A DNA stretch of 64,000 bases from Calonectria ilicicola (Eukaryota > Ascomycota > Sordariomycetes > Hypocreales > Nectriaceae), in NCBI GenBank assembly GCA_020809705.1, contig CP085825.1, forward strand, positions 124,001 through 188,000, read 5' to 3'. This document shows positions 12,274-25,482 of the stretch, piece after piece. The notes beneath the pieces were generated by a model. The model made no database searches. It was not told the origin of the DNA and was given only the letters and a program-made list of their open reading frames with translations. Within the stretch, counting starts at the first letter, position 1, and each line of letters begins with the position of its first letter. The position numbers and the translations under genes are program-made.

Positions 12274-13417
12274 ATGAAAAATGCTACTGTTGCACTTTGT
12301 GGATTACCCGTCAGAAACAAAGAACCGCAGTACAGAGCTGTACTTGTCTCGTTCCAAATCCTTGCTGGTCTTTTTATGGTGCAAAGATTCGCCTTCAAAT
12401 TTTACGCCAGACTTGACATGGAGCTTGACGATTGGTTTGCGCTCGTCTGCATCTCTGGTAGCATCCCCATTACAATATTAGGTGCAAAAGGACTACTTCC
12501 CAATGGAATCGGCCGTGACATATGGACAGTGCCACCCGACCGAATTTATGAATTTGTCAAGTATTTTTACTTATCCGAAGCCGTTTACTTTGCCGACATT
12601 ATGCTCCTGAAACTTGCAATGCTCTTCTTTTTTTTGCGAATCTTTCCAGGAAAACCAGTGCGTCGCTTGATATGGGGCACCATCATTTTTAACACCGCCT
12701 TTGGGATAATTTTCGTCTTTGTCGCTGTGTTTCAATGCAAGCCAATTAGCTTCTTTTGGGAAAGTTGGGATGGAGAACACACTGGCTCGTGTTTAAATGT
12801 TAATGCCATCGGATGGTCAAATGCTTCGATCAGCATTGCGCTTGATGGTTGGATGCTAGCGATCCCTCTCTCCCAGTTAAAGTCTCTCAACCTGGACTGG
12901 AAAAAAAAGGTTGGCGTTGCTGTGATGTTTTCTGTTGGCTTCTTGTAAGTTTAAGCCCAAATATGGTGAAATTAATTTGCTTACACGCTCTAGTGTCTCC
13001 ATTGTTAGCATTCTTCGACTTCACAGCTTGGTAACATTTGGAGCTGGATCTACAAACCCTACATGGGAATTTTATGACAGTGGATTATGGTCAACAATAG
13101 AAATCCAGGTCGGAATCATCTGTACCTGTTTACCATCGCTCCGCCTTCTCCTTGTCCGATTGTTTCCTCGATTCTTTGGAACCAGCGCAGCCTACTCAAA
13201 CGAATACAATAGAAACATCCCAAGGACACGAACCGACAAGAGTATCCAATTGCGATCAAGAGACATATCAGTCAACGATGACCCCTATGCTCGGCAAGAA
13301 GGGATTGTCTACAGCCAATCATACACTGTGGAGTACGCTGATCAAGATGAAATTGAACTAGTTAGAGTCAAGGACCTGGATCGCAAAAGCGCAAAGTCAT
13401 CGCAGAATTCTTTTTAA
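12274..13417 (+). CDS. PTH11-like seven-helix membrane protein (fungal rhodopsin/SAT4 domain)
   Basis: Two exons (12274-12944, 12994-13417) give 364 residues. The N-terminal 270 residues hold about seven hydrophobic helices with family marks: ELDDWFALVC after the second helix, FADIMLLKLAMLFFFLRIFP, and FQCKPISFFWESWD followed by GSCLNVNAI. The final helix, FFVSIVSILRLHSL, is restored only by splicing. The hydrophilic tail of about 95 residues is basic and Ser-rich, as expected for a cytosolic signalling tail. There is no N-terminal CFEM domain, so this is the short form of the family. These proteins are thought to be plasma-membrane sensors; the ligand is unknown. It converges on the CYP505 gene with only 146 bases between stop codons. 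Confidence 0.9.
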
Positions 13418-13563
13418 TAAATATTAGACTTGTAGTAATAAATTAAAGAACGGCAAATCTAGAAATTGGATCCACAGAAACAAACGTACACTCAATGAGC
13501 TTTCTATTAAATATTTGATGGCGTTGACTCCAAGACTATAATCTAGGTTCCTATTCTCATGCG

Positions 13564-16500
13564 CTAATCAAACACATCGCTTGCAAATCGGTCATTTCGA
13601 GCTTGCTCCACAAAATTCCTTGCTCCCTCTTCATCCATGCCATTCAACTCTTTAAGAAGTTCAATGCACGCATTCTCAACGGACTTGCCCACTGCACGGC
13701 TTCCGCATACATATAACTTGGCGCCCTGGTCCCATAATTGGCCAACTTCCGCCTTGTCCTTCAAAATGCGATCTTGAATGTACTTGCAGCCTGCAGTGTC
13801 TGGACTATCCTGACGAGAGTATGCTCTCTTAACAACTACCGCACCTTGTTTCTCCCATTCATCAAATTCTTCTCGGTAGAGGTCGTCTGCTTGACTTCTA
13901 CAGCCAAAGAATAATAGCGCAGGGCCTAGGGTGCGACCCGCAGCGATCTGCACGGAACGTTCTTGGATGAAACCCCGGAATGGCCCTATTCCAGCACCAG
14001 TAGCAAAACATATGATAGGTGTTTCGGGTGTGAGAGGAAGATGGAATGCAACATGAGAGGGCCGGACTGTAGCATAAATCTGATCACGTACTGCTAGGTT
14101 AGACAAGTAATTTGTCGCAACGCCAATGTGTTGCCCTTGACCTGAGAGAGATGGCTGGTTAAGAATTGAATACGAGAGAGTGACGCGCGTCGGATCTTTG
14201 AGTGGAGAAGATGAAATAGAGCTGAAATTCAGTTAGTACAAGACTTCGAATGAGACCAAGAAAAAGAACCCAACTCACTATTGTCGAACTCTCATCGGTG
14301 GAAGCATGTTAAGAAGTGATGCCAATGGAAGATCGACTGCTGGAAAACGTTCAAGAAGATCCATCACTGACACTCGTTTCATGGCAACTTCTTCTTGGAA
14401 TGCTTCCTGAGAAAGCCTATTCAACTCATTTTTCACCTTTTCATCTTTTGTGTTGTCGGCCAGTGTTGAAATGTTCCTCTTTGTTGCAGGCTGAGAAATC
14501 TCAACATAAGAACTGAAGATAGTCCCCGCCGAAATTGGTTCATTCATTGGAAGCGCGACTAGCTTCTCGCCTTGTATCTTTAAAACCACATCTGACGCCA
14601 GTTTGAAGTGGCGCAACACTCGGGCCACAGCTTGAGGCGGATTGGTTGGAAGAATGGCCAGGTAATCACCAGCGCGGTAAGAGGTGCCAGGAGGCAGTTC
14701 AATTTCAATGTGCTTCTTGGGAGAAACCCCTGGTCCACTAAGATCCTTTACTTCTGTGACAACGCCTTTGTTAATTTCTTGGCGAAGAATAGATATGCGA
14801 GGACTTGATATCTCCACGGACAAACTGCTAAGAGCAGAGGCATCCGGTGCCTTTGGTGAAAACCGCTTCTTTAACGCGGGCCAGAGGGTATTATCCTCCC
14901 ATGATTCGAAGTCGGTAAAGATACTTCCATCAGATACATCGGCCAGGCCTGTTTGAGAAATTCTCTCGGCTCCACGCTCCTCAAGGGCGGAGTCTATAAG
15001 CTTGGGAACTTGGTGGAAAGTGCTCGCCCACTCACGGCTCCCAACACCAAAAACCGCATAGGTAACGTTTTCAAGAGGCGTTCCGGTTAGGTTCTGTAGC
15101 CAGGATGTGAAGTGAGCAGCGTTATCGGGTGGCTGGCCTTCGTATGACGATGTAATCACAACGACAGGTTGGTCCGTGGGCAATTTCTCCTTGGCCAGAT
15201 CTAGTGATTCCACAGTCTTAGGGTAAAAGTTGTGAGAGACAGCATCGGCCGCCAGCCTCTGAGCAAGAGCCTCACAGGTACCGCTATTAGAGCCGTAAAA
15301 TATGCTCATTTGTTGACCAGCAGGTCCAGAACTTTGTTTTGAGTCCTTGGAACCTGTGTCCAACTTCGATCCGCTTGATTCGCCAGTGCCTCCTCTCAAC
15401 CTCTGCTCCAGTTCTAGTGCAGACATCCCGTGGCGCAGGGAAGCTTTAATGAAGAAGTCTTTCGGCTTGATAGTTAATGTCTCTACAATTCCAAGTTTAT
15501 AACTTGGGTCGGCTTCGGTAAAGTTGAAGTTTTGCAAAAGGAGGGCTACAACAAGGAGCATTTCTTGCCAAGCAAACGGCCTGCCAATACACGCCCGGAC
15601 TCCGTTTCCGAAAGGTTTCCAACAATTTGGAAATTCCTTTTGGATCCGATTGAAGTTTTCCTCAAGCATGCGGTCCGGATTGAAAACATGGGCGTCTGAT
15701 CCAAAAACAAGAGGATCAAGATGTGATCTGCTGAAGAATGGTGCAATAACTTCGCCCTTGGAGACAGGGTACTTGCCATCTAATAGGGTGTCCTCCAAAG
15801 CCTCCAGAGAGAGTCCTGGAATAGGGGAACACAGCCTTAGGGTCTCCCGAATTACCTAGTTGACAAACAGTTAGGATCAGGTGTCTTCGGTGTATATGCG
15901 CTTTGGAGGGCTTTCGATAATGGTATCCTTACCGCAGGAATGTACTTTAGCTTGAATATCTTGTCAGCCGTGATTGGGCCTCGCCCCATCATCTCATCAA
16001 CTTCTTGTTGAGCTTTGTTGTAGCACTCAGGGTTCTTTAGAAGCTGGTAGAAAAGGAAAGCTAATGTTCCTGAGGTGGTCTCGTGGCCTGCGATAAGAAA
16101 AGTAATCAAGTTGTCTGTGATGCTGGTATCACTCATTTTCTTTCCAGTCTTTGAATCCACACCATTCATCATGGCAGTGAGAAGGTCCTTTTTGGGGTTA
16201 CTCGTGTCAGCTCTACGAGCCCGGATAATTTCGTCCGAGATATCTCTCATTTTCTGAATATCACTGAAGAATCTTTTTGTGTTAGAACGGTAAAACACCT
16301 TGAGGGCTCCCGGTCGCATGAATCGTTTACCAGACTCAATCAGAACCTCGCCCATGCTGTCTATAAATGGATGAAGCTCATCTCGATAGAATGAATTGAA
16401 GCGAAAGTCCATGCTGCAGAGGGCAATTGTATCGAGCGCCAGTCGGGTAAAGTCATCTGTTGTTAAAATGGGAGTAGAAGGCCCATGTCGAGCCCATTTG

Positions 16501-16979
16501 AGCATCAACTGTGACGCGATGTCATGCATCTCATTAAACATTTCCCTGATGGCAATAGGACCAAACGCAGGCATCAGAATACGGTGAGCAATTTCCCAGT
16601 TTTCTTCGCCGGCTTTTGCCGTAAACAGCCCATCATTCGCCAGGTGACGGACTTCGCCAAGTTCTGTTTTGACAGATTTCTGAAACCTTGACTCATCACA
16701 AACCTCATTGACAAGCTTTTGTGACCCGACCATTATAAACGCCTTGCCCTCCGTCAATCGTAAACGGTAGATGTCGCCTAGACTGCGTCAGATGCTGTTC
16801 GATTGCAATCTCTCGCATATATTGACGAAGGAATTACCATATTTGTCAAACAGCCGGTTAAGATCCTGGATGGAATCCTCCGACTTGAATTCTGCAATGT
16901 TTCCAATGAAAGGGATACCTGGGGGCTCGGGAATTGGCACGACCTTGGCCGTAGTAGAACCGGATTTTGAGCCAGCCAT
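13564..16979 (-). CDS. CYP505-type self-sufficient cytochrome P450/P450 reductase
   Basis: Natural fusion of a P450 to a diflavin reductase, related to P450foxy and the bacterial BM3 enzyme, predicted to do NADPH-driven subterminal hydroxylation of fatty acids. Exons 16979-16838, 16777-15933, 15855-14279 and 14221-13564 give 1073 residues, the usual size. The P450 half shows AGHETTSG near 277, ETLR near 333-336 and the heme-thiolate loop FGNGVRACIG with Cys near 418. The FMN domain begins at IFYGSNSGTCEA near 515. The FAD/NADPH part shows RQYSISSS across intron 3 (about 853), then FATGAGIGPFRGF and YVCGSRAVG, and ends with a DVFD tail. All introns are canonical and every join rebuilds a known motif. 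The start fits well: MAGSKSG leads directly into PIPEPPGIPFIGNI. No anchor helix is seen, as expected for a soluble CYP505. Confidence 0.96.
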
Positions 16980-18937
16980 GATGGTAAAGGTGATTGATGT
17001 GGTACAACAAGAAGGTGACGATGGCGGCGGAACGATGCGTGCCGAGTACGAGTGGGGGTGTGATATATATGGTGAAATGGACGGCAAGGACAATTTTGCA
17101 GGTTGGTCATAAAGCCACATCAAGTGCGACACGTAGCCACCTTGTCAATCGTTACCCAAGCTACTCGAGTGCAGGTGAGACATGAGCATCTGACTGCATA
17201 TCGGCGCCCGCGGGCTACGAGCCACCAAATGAATCGTGCTGCGCCACTGGCAAGTTAATGCAGACCTTTCTCCCCAACCGAATATCCAATACGATGAACA
17301 TCAAGCACGTAGCTCTCCAGTCCTCCGGAAATGCGCCATGAAAAGTAGATAGTATGTGTAATTCCACAGGTCTCGGGCAAGTTTAGCTGCGGACGAAGAA
17401 ACGAGACATTCCAATACTAATGCCAGGCGATGGTGTCGCAAAACGAGTACGGTTTGGGCCGAATCTTCTTGCCGATCATTTACTTTTCCATCACCTGGTT
17501 GATACACCAACAAAATTAGGTTAGGTCACTCAAATTCTGCAAATTTTGCGACTACCATAAATCTTCCAATCATCCCCATCTCCTTGGAAGTTCGAACAAA
17601 TCAGTTATAGCTTGATCAAGAAGAAAAGCTACCTCGAGCCACCGTCAAAACTACACGCAGTATATCGCCAAAAAATCAGATCAGGTATATCCCATCATAC
17701 TGCCAGACCACAAAGTAACCTAATCATCAGCGAAAAGTTGCAGCTCTTGGTAGCCCTAGGCTATTTCAGGACAGGAATTTTGACGGAAAAAGTTACTCCA
17801 AACACCATTCTCTATCTTTGGGCTCACGGGGAAATCGGCGCAAAAACAATCCGACTCGGTAGAAATGGGTGCCCGGGTAGTAAAAAGCCGAGTCCGTAGG
17901 CATGCGGAGTCCGCGGATGTCCGCCGCAACCTTGAGTCTCAACCATGTTTTGTGTTTGCCACTCATCTATTGGTCTCAATATACGCCACTTATGCATCAC
18001 GAAAAGTGTGGTCCAAGCTCAAACGATTGAAACAGGACATTGAAATGCAGTTTCATCAAATATGCGTAATACAAAAACCTGAAAAATCCCGAGGTTCGCG
18101 AGAGGAAAAACTCATACCATGGTGTGCAATCTGTTAATTCCGACCGGTATGCATGCAATTTCTCTCACCCTAATTTTCTTTTTATTAACTCTGCTTGTTA
18201 TGACAATGGAGTCACTACTTGGGCCGTCAACATGTTACGCAGAGAGCAAGTCCAATACTTAAAAACCTTGAACATGCTAATTTAGAAACCTAATGCTTCC
18301 TCTCATTCCAGTCTGATAAAAACCAGCCGCCAGCACTCTTGTCACCCCCCCCCAACATGGAATTGCACGTAAGAGATTCATTTTCACATGCCAACCTTTG
18401 GGACTGCGAGTTCACAGATTCAAGATATACTCGCCAAGATATTATATTGGTTTTGCCAAACAACCCGAGCGCATCATATCGTAGCCACTATATCTACGTA
18501 TTATTCCTCAAGAATTCCAAAAACTTCGTCGCCTATATGTTATGGATGCAAACCCAGGTCCAAAGCCTTTTAAGGCGAATTAAAATTGATTATGACACGA
18601 CAAAAAATCCTCGTCCTTATTTTTAAGTCCTAATTCAATGTTTTCGAATATTCTGTGTTCCTCCCTCTTATATTAAAGTAGAAACCGCAAGTTCGCTCCT
18701 TCAAAAATTGTTTCAAGTGTGAATAATGGCCAAGGCATGTACACTTTGATAATGAGAGCGGCAGGCGTTAGTGCCGACAATGTTAAACCCATTATACCAA
18801 TCCACACGGAGAATGACTTAGAAAACACTAGCCGATCAATCTTGATTTACTCGCCGTCAAATCCAATAGATCGTCATCCATTCAAAAATTATTGTCACAG
18901 AGTTCTCTAAAGCTGAGATTTGTAGTACAAAATCAGC
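16980..18937. other. intergenic, upstream of CYP505
   Basis: About 2 kb. Frames of 60-95 codons occur on the plus strand (17612-18137, 18339-18626) but show no domain, no start context and no splice continuity. The region should contain the CYP505 promoter at its left end. I see no RNA gene or repeat. Confidence 0.45.
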
Positions 18938-19937
18938 TTATTCTATATACGCTGGGCTCGTCGGAAACCTGTCAAAGTATACCAATTCATGACCAAGCAC
19001 CACCTTTGCTTGTTTGACCATAGCGAGCTGTTTTACAAACTGTGAACTTCGCGCCCAAGCTGAGTAGTCACGCAGCAAAGAACCTGTCTGCGGTCTTCCA
19101 TCTTCCCAGTTCTCTCTAACATGAAATAGATCACCGGTAAGGAAAACCGTCCCCGACTTTATCATAGTTAGCTCCATCATGATAGATCCAGAAGTGTGCC
19201 CGGGCACATGGTGCAAGGTGACACCTCGCCAAATATTGAACGTTTCTCGGTTAAATGTCTTCCAGTTAAATCGATGAGGCAATAAATATGAATGCGGATA
19301 GTACGCAGCGTCAATATTCGTTGCAGAGGCCCAAAAAGCGTACTTTAGCTCTTCTTCATGGCACCATATCTCCACATCTAGACCAAATGTATTTGTAAGC
19401 ATGTATCTTTGACAGGTGTCAAATTGCGTGTTCAAACCTGTATCCAAAAAGTTCTCCAGGCCGCCAGCATGGTCATAATGCAAATGGCTGAGAACCACTG
19501 CCTTGATATCTGCAATGGTTCCACATCCAGTGGCTTCTATGGCTGCTGGTAACCCATGCACTGCTTTGTCCCATTTCCGTGGCACGCACTCAACAACCCG
19601 CGGGTGCCAGCAATTAATTACATCTTCTGCGCTACCCACATCAAACAATATTAATCCCACGTCTGGATGCAAGAGAAGACCGGCAATCATAATCAATTCT
19701 CGTCGTTCATGGTCTAGTGCGGATTGGTTTGGCAATTGTGTATTGGTCCCTGCCAGTAGTTCAGTTGCTTCCGCGTCCAGCAGGCCAAGGTTCAAGAGCT
19801 AACATATGCCCCGTCAGCCTCATGTATTTTTGGGAATAAAAGAACGGCCGGCGCATCAACCAGGTGGATTCAATCCATTCTCTTACCCAAAGTTTAGCTC
19901 CCTCAGGCAGCTTATTTTGAAAATATTCGTGCGACAT
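18938..19937 (-). CDS. metallo-beta-lactamase-fold hydrolase, lactonase-like
   Basis: Two exons (19937-19887 and 19798-18938) give 303 residues; an upstream in-frame Met at 19955 would add six. The intron is canonical (GTAAGA...TTAG), and joining gives LPEGAKLW followed by LLNLGLLDAEA. Zinc-binding motifs are complete: SHLHYDHAGG (HxHxDH), GHTSGS with its His, TGDLFH with the bridging Asp, and a late GHE. The overall form, with ILFDVGSAEDV before the HxHxDH motif, is that of N-acyl-homoserine lactonase-like members rather than glyoxalase II or true beta-lactamases. The protein looks cytosolic. The substrate is unproven; lactone ring opening is the family-based guess. It lies downstream of the GtaA gene on the same strand. 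Confidence 0.85.
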
Positions 19938-20272
19938 TTGTCCCAGAAAAACCACTCGACGCCTCCTAGTCTCGGCTCTTGGAGGGAAATGAATGTTCCT
20001 ATTATCTTCAAATTTTATAGCCTAATTTCTTTGAGCGGTTTACCTTGTGAATAAAATGAGAGAGCAATCACTGGGATCATTCGTTGAAGATTTCCCAAAT
20101 GCGCGTTTTTTACACATCACGAGGAAAGCTCATCCTTTGTGGATGCTAGCTGCCCGACCTAAACCAGTGATAAAAATTGGCATTAGCTAAGCATGCAGCT
20201 GGTTCGACACTGTACAACCAGCATTGGCCCTGTGCTAAACCTTATTCATTCCTAACTATCTCTGAAATCACA
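19938..20272. other. short intergenic, 5' flank of the lactonase-like gene
   Basis: About 330 bases between two minus-strand genes. It contains the lactonase-like promoter and the glutaminase 3' flank; nothing else is seen. Confidence 0.4.
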
Positions 20273-22745
20273 TTAACTACTTAGTGCCAATAAAGAGAAG
20301 ACACCGCCCACTACAGGCCGCGCCGTGAAGAGAATACCCGATGGATATCCTCCGTCTATGGTATCGTAAAGATCAGTAAATGGCCTATACGTTGTTGTTT
20401 CATTGATCCATGTGGCAATCTTGCTAATCAACATGGTCTTCGTCTCTGTCTTAGATACCGCCGCAACAAATAACTGCCAATCAAGCTTTGTCAAAGTCCC
20501 TCGCGTATCAAGTGGTACTCCGTATTCATTCTCGATCGTGAGATAGAAATCGCTCTGCATATCGAAGACTGATTGCGGGATGAAATCAAGACCAAGTAAT
20601 TTATCAGCGTAAATGTTATAAAGCAGCCCTGAAATCAATTATTAATTTGAATCTGACTCGTATTCGAGTTTCAAACATACCATGCGAGCTTTTATTGTCA
20701 TATTGAAGCATAGTGTGTTTAGGGTCCGCATCGGAATCGATGCCGTGCTCAGACCAGAATTCAAAATATTCCCCAGCGATGTTGGAATAATTGGCCGACT
20801 GGTCCTCATGTCCAGACAAGTTGGCAATTTTTGACATTGCTTCTAATGCGATTATACCCTTAATTGCCAAGTTGGTTTGGTTCCTGTCTCGTTGTAAGCA
20901 TTCGGGTCCATCAGGAGCAAATATGGTACAACATACGCAAGGTGCCCGGCGAAATCGTCAGTGGAAAGCTGCTCTGCAGGAATCTTGGCTTCTTGTACCA
21001 AAAACTCAGCCCATTGCGTCAGCAAGTCCCAATTCTGTGATAAATAGTTGTTATCATCCTTCAACTGCGCATATGCCAACATCATTATTATCATGTTGCC
21101 ACACTCTTCCAGCGGCATAGACTCGTCATTTCCATCTGGATGGCCGCTTGCGATTGGATATGTCCCAAGATCATGCTATAAGATGTCAGATGTCAGCGCC
21201 ACATGATTCTCCAAAAGAATCCTAAGGGTCTCAAACTCACCTGAGCAGATTTGTTAGGGTAATGATAGCGATCATTCTCAAGAAGGGGAGCAAGAATGTA
21301 TTGAATAATGTCAGGGTTTAGATACAGAAATATCGGGATAGAGGGGAAAATAACATCCACAGTCTGTATGTCGCTATTGGAACTGATTTCCTTGAGAAAA
21401 ACGAGGACTTCATCCTGGGAACCAGTGTACGCGAGAGCACCCCAGACCTGTCGGACGGCGAGACTAGTGATGGTTAAGTAATCTTGTCCTGCAGCAGCCT
21501 TGGAATCGTCTGAAATGCGGTTGTCGAGCTTTTTCGAGTGTTCCACGGCGTGGTCATAATCTTTGTAGAAGAAGGCGACAAGTTGATCTTCTTCAAAATA
21601 TTCAGCCCAGAGCGATGGAACGGACCGGATTACGTCTTCTTGGCCTTGAAACTGAATAGCATCCTGTTGAGTATATCCTATAGTAAAAAGCGTGCTCTTC
21701 GAACTACTCCCAACGTTTGAGAGGTTTCTTGCGAAAGCGAAGACGGGCCTGTCCCTTGTTAGTTATCCAGTGCTCAACAGTAGATTTGCACAAACCATCG
21801 GTCTTGAATTGCTCTAAACTCGTCGTCGATATCTCCGGTGAGAGTTCCGTTGTTGACGAACTGGTTACGCACAGTGGTGTCCTCCCCGATTTGGTAAGTG
21901 AGGCCTTCCTGGTTTGACATGAGCATCATGACCTAGATATTCGGGGGGAATGACTAATTACCTCATCGCCAGTTGCCCAGTACCAGTTGCCCCAGGAGGC
22001 AGCGTTGTTGGCCTCGGCAAAGGTCTGCTGGTCTTGTCGATAAAACTTGTGATAGCGAACACTGTCGTTGGATTTGCTCTCCCATTCAATGATAGCACTA
22101 TTATCTCCAGAGGCCCATTCTAATTCAAGTAAGGAATGCGAAAATTATACTATTCATCGGCCATTCCACATACCTCCAGATACATCACAATAAAGCTCAA
22201 CCGTATGGGGGCCTTCGTCAAAAGACTTAACAGCAATCTCCAAGTATGAAGAAGTGACGGATTGACGGCGAAGGTCATCGTAATAAACGGGAGACAAAAA
22301 TGAGATAGTCATCTCGATCTTATCGGCGACATTCATCGTAAATACAGTTTTTGTCGATGTGTACTCTAAAGATGTCTGGTTTACTAGGGGAGCATCGGTT
22401 TGATTCCCCATCCAGTTGTAGGCTTCTCCGTCAACCCGGATAAGTCCCTGCCAACCTCGAACAATCTCACTTCATCCCGCACATCAAGTCAGCACGCGAT
22501 ACAGTATTCAACCAGAGCCGTATGTATTACCTCCAAAATTTAGGCCATTGGCCTGGTAGATACCCCGAAGGCGAGCCGTCGGTCGCACTGTTCAACCACA
22601 CATTTAAATACGGTGAACGTACGGCCAAGGGAGCCGCTGGAGGTTTTGCGGGGCTAAAAGTTGACTCTGCATTGGTCGGCGAGACATAAATGGCGAGCAA
22701 CGCCGTTGTAAAAAGGTTCAACAAATACATTATTTCATAGAACAA
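20273..22745 (-). CDS. gtaA: secreted glutaminase GtaA-like (DUF4965/DUF5127/DUF1793 family)
   Basis: Extracellular L-glutaminase-like enzyme expected to release glutamate and ammonia from glutamine. Eight exons (22745-22531, 22469-22174, 22119-21962, 21908-21796, 21748-21241, 21175-20937, 20883-20681, 20628-20273) give 695 residues, close to the family length. A signal peptide is visible in MYLLNLFTTALLAIYVSPTNA, favouring the Met at 22730 as the real start. Diagnostic stretches are PLAVRSPYLNVWLNS, GWQGLIRVDGEAYNWMG, NWYWATGDE, DYLTITSLAVRQ, HDLGTYPIASGHPDG, LSTDDFAGHLANQTN and TRGTLTKLDWQLF. Each is either within an exon or rebuilt exactly by splicing. Exon 4 (113 nt) has the least certain 5' junction; a shorter-intron alternative would give an implausible 30-nt intron. 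The gene symbol follows the Aspergillus gene. Confidence 0.93.
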
Positions 22746-24327
22746 AATTTATCACAGAAAAATGTCAAATGCGCCGCAAGACCAAAAAGCCGTCTCAGAG
22801 AGGACAAAAGGTTGATTATTTAGGCAAAAACTCAACTCAAAGGACAAGCAGTGGAACCCCGTAGGATCCAGAACCTGAACAGTAAAGGGAGACAGACACG
22901 CATGCTTACATTTATGAGAGACAAGAAATGGAAATTAAACGGATGTGGAGGAGTCTTTTGTCAGATGATGCTGGGCTAGGCAATTTGTGTGACAATCGGG
23001 TGGCTTGCATAGCCGCGTATTACTGCTATGTTTTGTGATGCAACCAGTTTTGCTGGCCTAATTGGTGTAGGATCAGACCGATGATATTTTTAGGGATTCG
23101 CAATGCACTGGTATATCAGCGACGTGGGAAATGAGCCAACCGAAAAGTGGACGTGCGAGAGCCTGGGGTGAACCTGACACCCTTGAGAAATGCCATGTTT
23201 GGTGGATGCGGGGGAAGGTTATCCCTGCACTGGTAAAACTCAGGCAGCCCTTGCGAATGGACCAAAATACGACGCGCATAAATACTAATAGTAATGGCTG
23301 TCTCCCAGGTCTCATTTGCTCCCTCAACACAATCAATCAATGTATGTATGGATGGTTTACAATTTGGCAGGCTTTGTTCCAGTAGTACACTCCCTTATTA
23401 TGCGCCAGTCCAGCCTTTATGATCAGCATTTCCCAAAACAAATCTGGTTAATATGTTAGGCAATGCCAATGAATGCCAGGTTCAGCATCCATCTGAGGGA
23501 TGAAACATGGTGTTTCATTCGTGAGCATGGCTGTGCAAGTGTCCATTTATTATAAGCAGATCGAATTCCCAAGCCAATGGCCGCTCGGATTTGTTTCTGA
23601 GGTTTGGTTGCGACCGTTTGGTGGATTGTCGAGGCATTTTTCCCATTTGGGATGACATTGATGTTGGGGCATGGACAGGGATCTAGGTAACGGACCGAAT
23701 TATGCCGATCACAAGGCTCTGCAACAATCCAACTGGATGATTTGAATTATGCATTCCTCGGACAATAGTTTCGCCGACGCATGGTCGTCCAATTTGGAGG
23801 GAAATGAATAATAACTATCACAAAAGTTCGCGCAGTGATAGGACTTTGAGGCTCGTTTTTATCTAAAGATGAAGAAATAAATATTAAATCAATATCCACT
23901 TTTTTCTTTGGGAGTCGTGTTTATAGGGATTAATAGAAGATGTGGAAAATGTGATAATGAGACCTGTTTAAAGTGTGGACAATTGATTTCTCTCACTGAT
24001 TAAACATCGTTTTCTAACTAAAAAAGCCAACCCCGACCCAACCCCAACCCGCATGAAAAAAGAGGAGGCCTGCTATTTTCCCAATCATATATTCCTTTGC
24101 AATAGTTCGTTGTAATGCATCTTGTTTGATAGTTATGAGATAGAAGCCTGCGAAAGTGTTGTAGGTACGAGCCTATAGGGTAAGAGCCCCATCAGCTGTG
24201 ACCCGCCTCTGCGCAACCACTCACCATGCCACGCCCCAACCCAAAAATACAGGATTTGAGACGCGTCTTCTCGCGCAAAATACCCCTGGTTACGTGTCTG
24301 GGCTTTGAAAAACAGACCATTGCATAT
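22746..24327. other. intergenic, upstream of gtaA
   Basis: About 1.6 kb with no credible gene. Overlapping frames near 23070-23385 on both strands are antisense shadows of each other. The right-most promoter part belongs to gtaA. A short C-rich run with CCAACCCC repeats sits near 24030-24050. Confidence 0.45.
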
Positions 24328-25482
24328 TTATAGGATTGCAAGCGCATTGGGAGGTGATGCTATCCCTGACACCACATTCAGGCTCTGAATCGTGACAAAG
24401 CATGTTGATCTGTTGCGTGCGCGAAGCTGACTTGCTAAGGCTTCAAGGTCTAGCAATTCGACAATGCTCTGTCCCCAGCCGCCGATAAAAATTTGATGTA
24501 GAGATCGAGGTGTGTTGTCGATGGTTTTGTTCATCGGTAGCTAAAATACATTAGCCAAAATGGCATAGCGAAGGGTCAGTTGGCTCACGCTTTCGAAAGC
24601 TGGATTGTCTGCGCCGACAAGACTAAACTTTTTCTCCCACAGCCATTTGGCGCTTGCGTCGCTTGCTTCCACACCCACGGAAAAGCCATTTGACAATGGT
24701 AAAAGAGTTCGTTCGGTCGAGTTCAATTTCATATATTGTCTCATCCACCCAGTCCTGATGATGAGCATATCTCCGGGCCGTGCCCAATCCTCTGTCAAAC
24801 CTTGCCATTTTGCAACCTGATCTAATTCCGACGAACTAATATCAACAGCATCAAATGCATCAAAGGGTTGATCATTCGAATCCTTCCATGCAGCCCAGTC
24901 CAGAAGGACGGCTCTCACCGCAATGCCCTTCTGGGCTGCCACCTGTAAGCCCAGCACCGTGGTGGGATTTGGTCCAATGACATCGTCATAGTTGTTTATA
25001 AGATTGTTATACCACTTGTAAGAGTCTACGCTGTTGTTGGTGGAGTATGGAAAATGCCGCAGTCCATCATATTGCGTGCTGATTTGGGTATTCATGACAA
25101 TGACGTCGTCCGTGTAGCCATCCCCAGGCTGGAAGAGGTGAGTGAGTGGTTTTCGGTTGGCATTTGGTGGTGGACTTGGCATATCAAGCTCTAGATTGAT
25201 TGGAATAGCAATGCCCTGTTTGATCTCGGCTGTCGCACTTAAAATCGTTTCATTGGTGATGTGGTTTAAAGCTCCATGCTCGTCTTGGTATCCCCAAACT
25301 CCCCATGCCGCCTTTGTAGGAAAGGTGTCATATAGTGGCAATTGTTCATAGGTTGGCCAATTTCCATAACGGTCCGAGGTGGGATCGAAACGGCGAGCTA
25401 CAAGGGCCCTTGAATCGGGAATAGCTGTTGCGTGGATACCCGCAAGCTGTGCAAGAAACAACACCAACCAATGAGCCTGCAT
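24328..25482 (-). CDS. secreted cyclase-family protein (PF04199, kynurenine-formamidase-like fold)
   Basis: Two exons (25482-24589, 24540-24328) give 368 residues. The intron is canonical (GTGAGC...TTTTAG), and removal gives NPAFESLPMNKT followed by LHQIFIGGWGQSIVEL, a typical C-terminal block of fungal members. An N-terminal signal peptide is visible (MQAHWLVLFLAQLAGIHATA). The usual entry WGVWGYQDEHGALNHIT and the metal-site region TQYDGLRHFPYS are present. In this family the metal motif is often HxGTHxDxxxH; here it is degenerate, as in the common fungal group. The family includes arylformamidases, isatin hydrolases and uncharacterised hydrolases, so the reaction is unknown. It is divergent from the tannase-like gene, which is also secreted. 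Confidence 0.87.

Noticed and set aside
17612..18137. Two plus-strand frames between CYP505 and the lactonase-like gene
   Set aside because: No recognisable motif and no intron joining them in frame.
23073..23385. Overlapping frames upstream of gtaA
   Set aside because: Frames on both strands cover the same bases and none has a domain or conserved feature.
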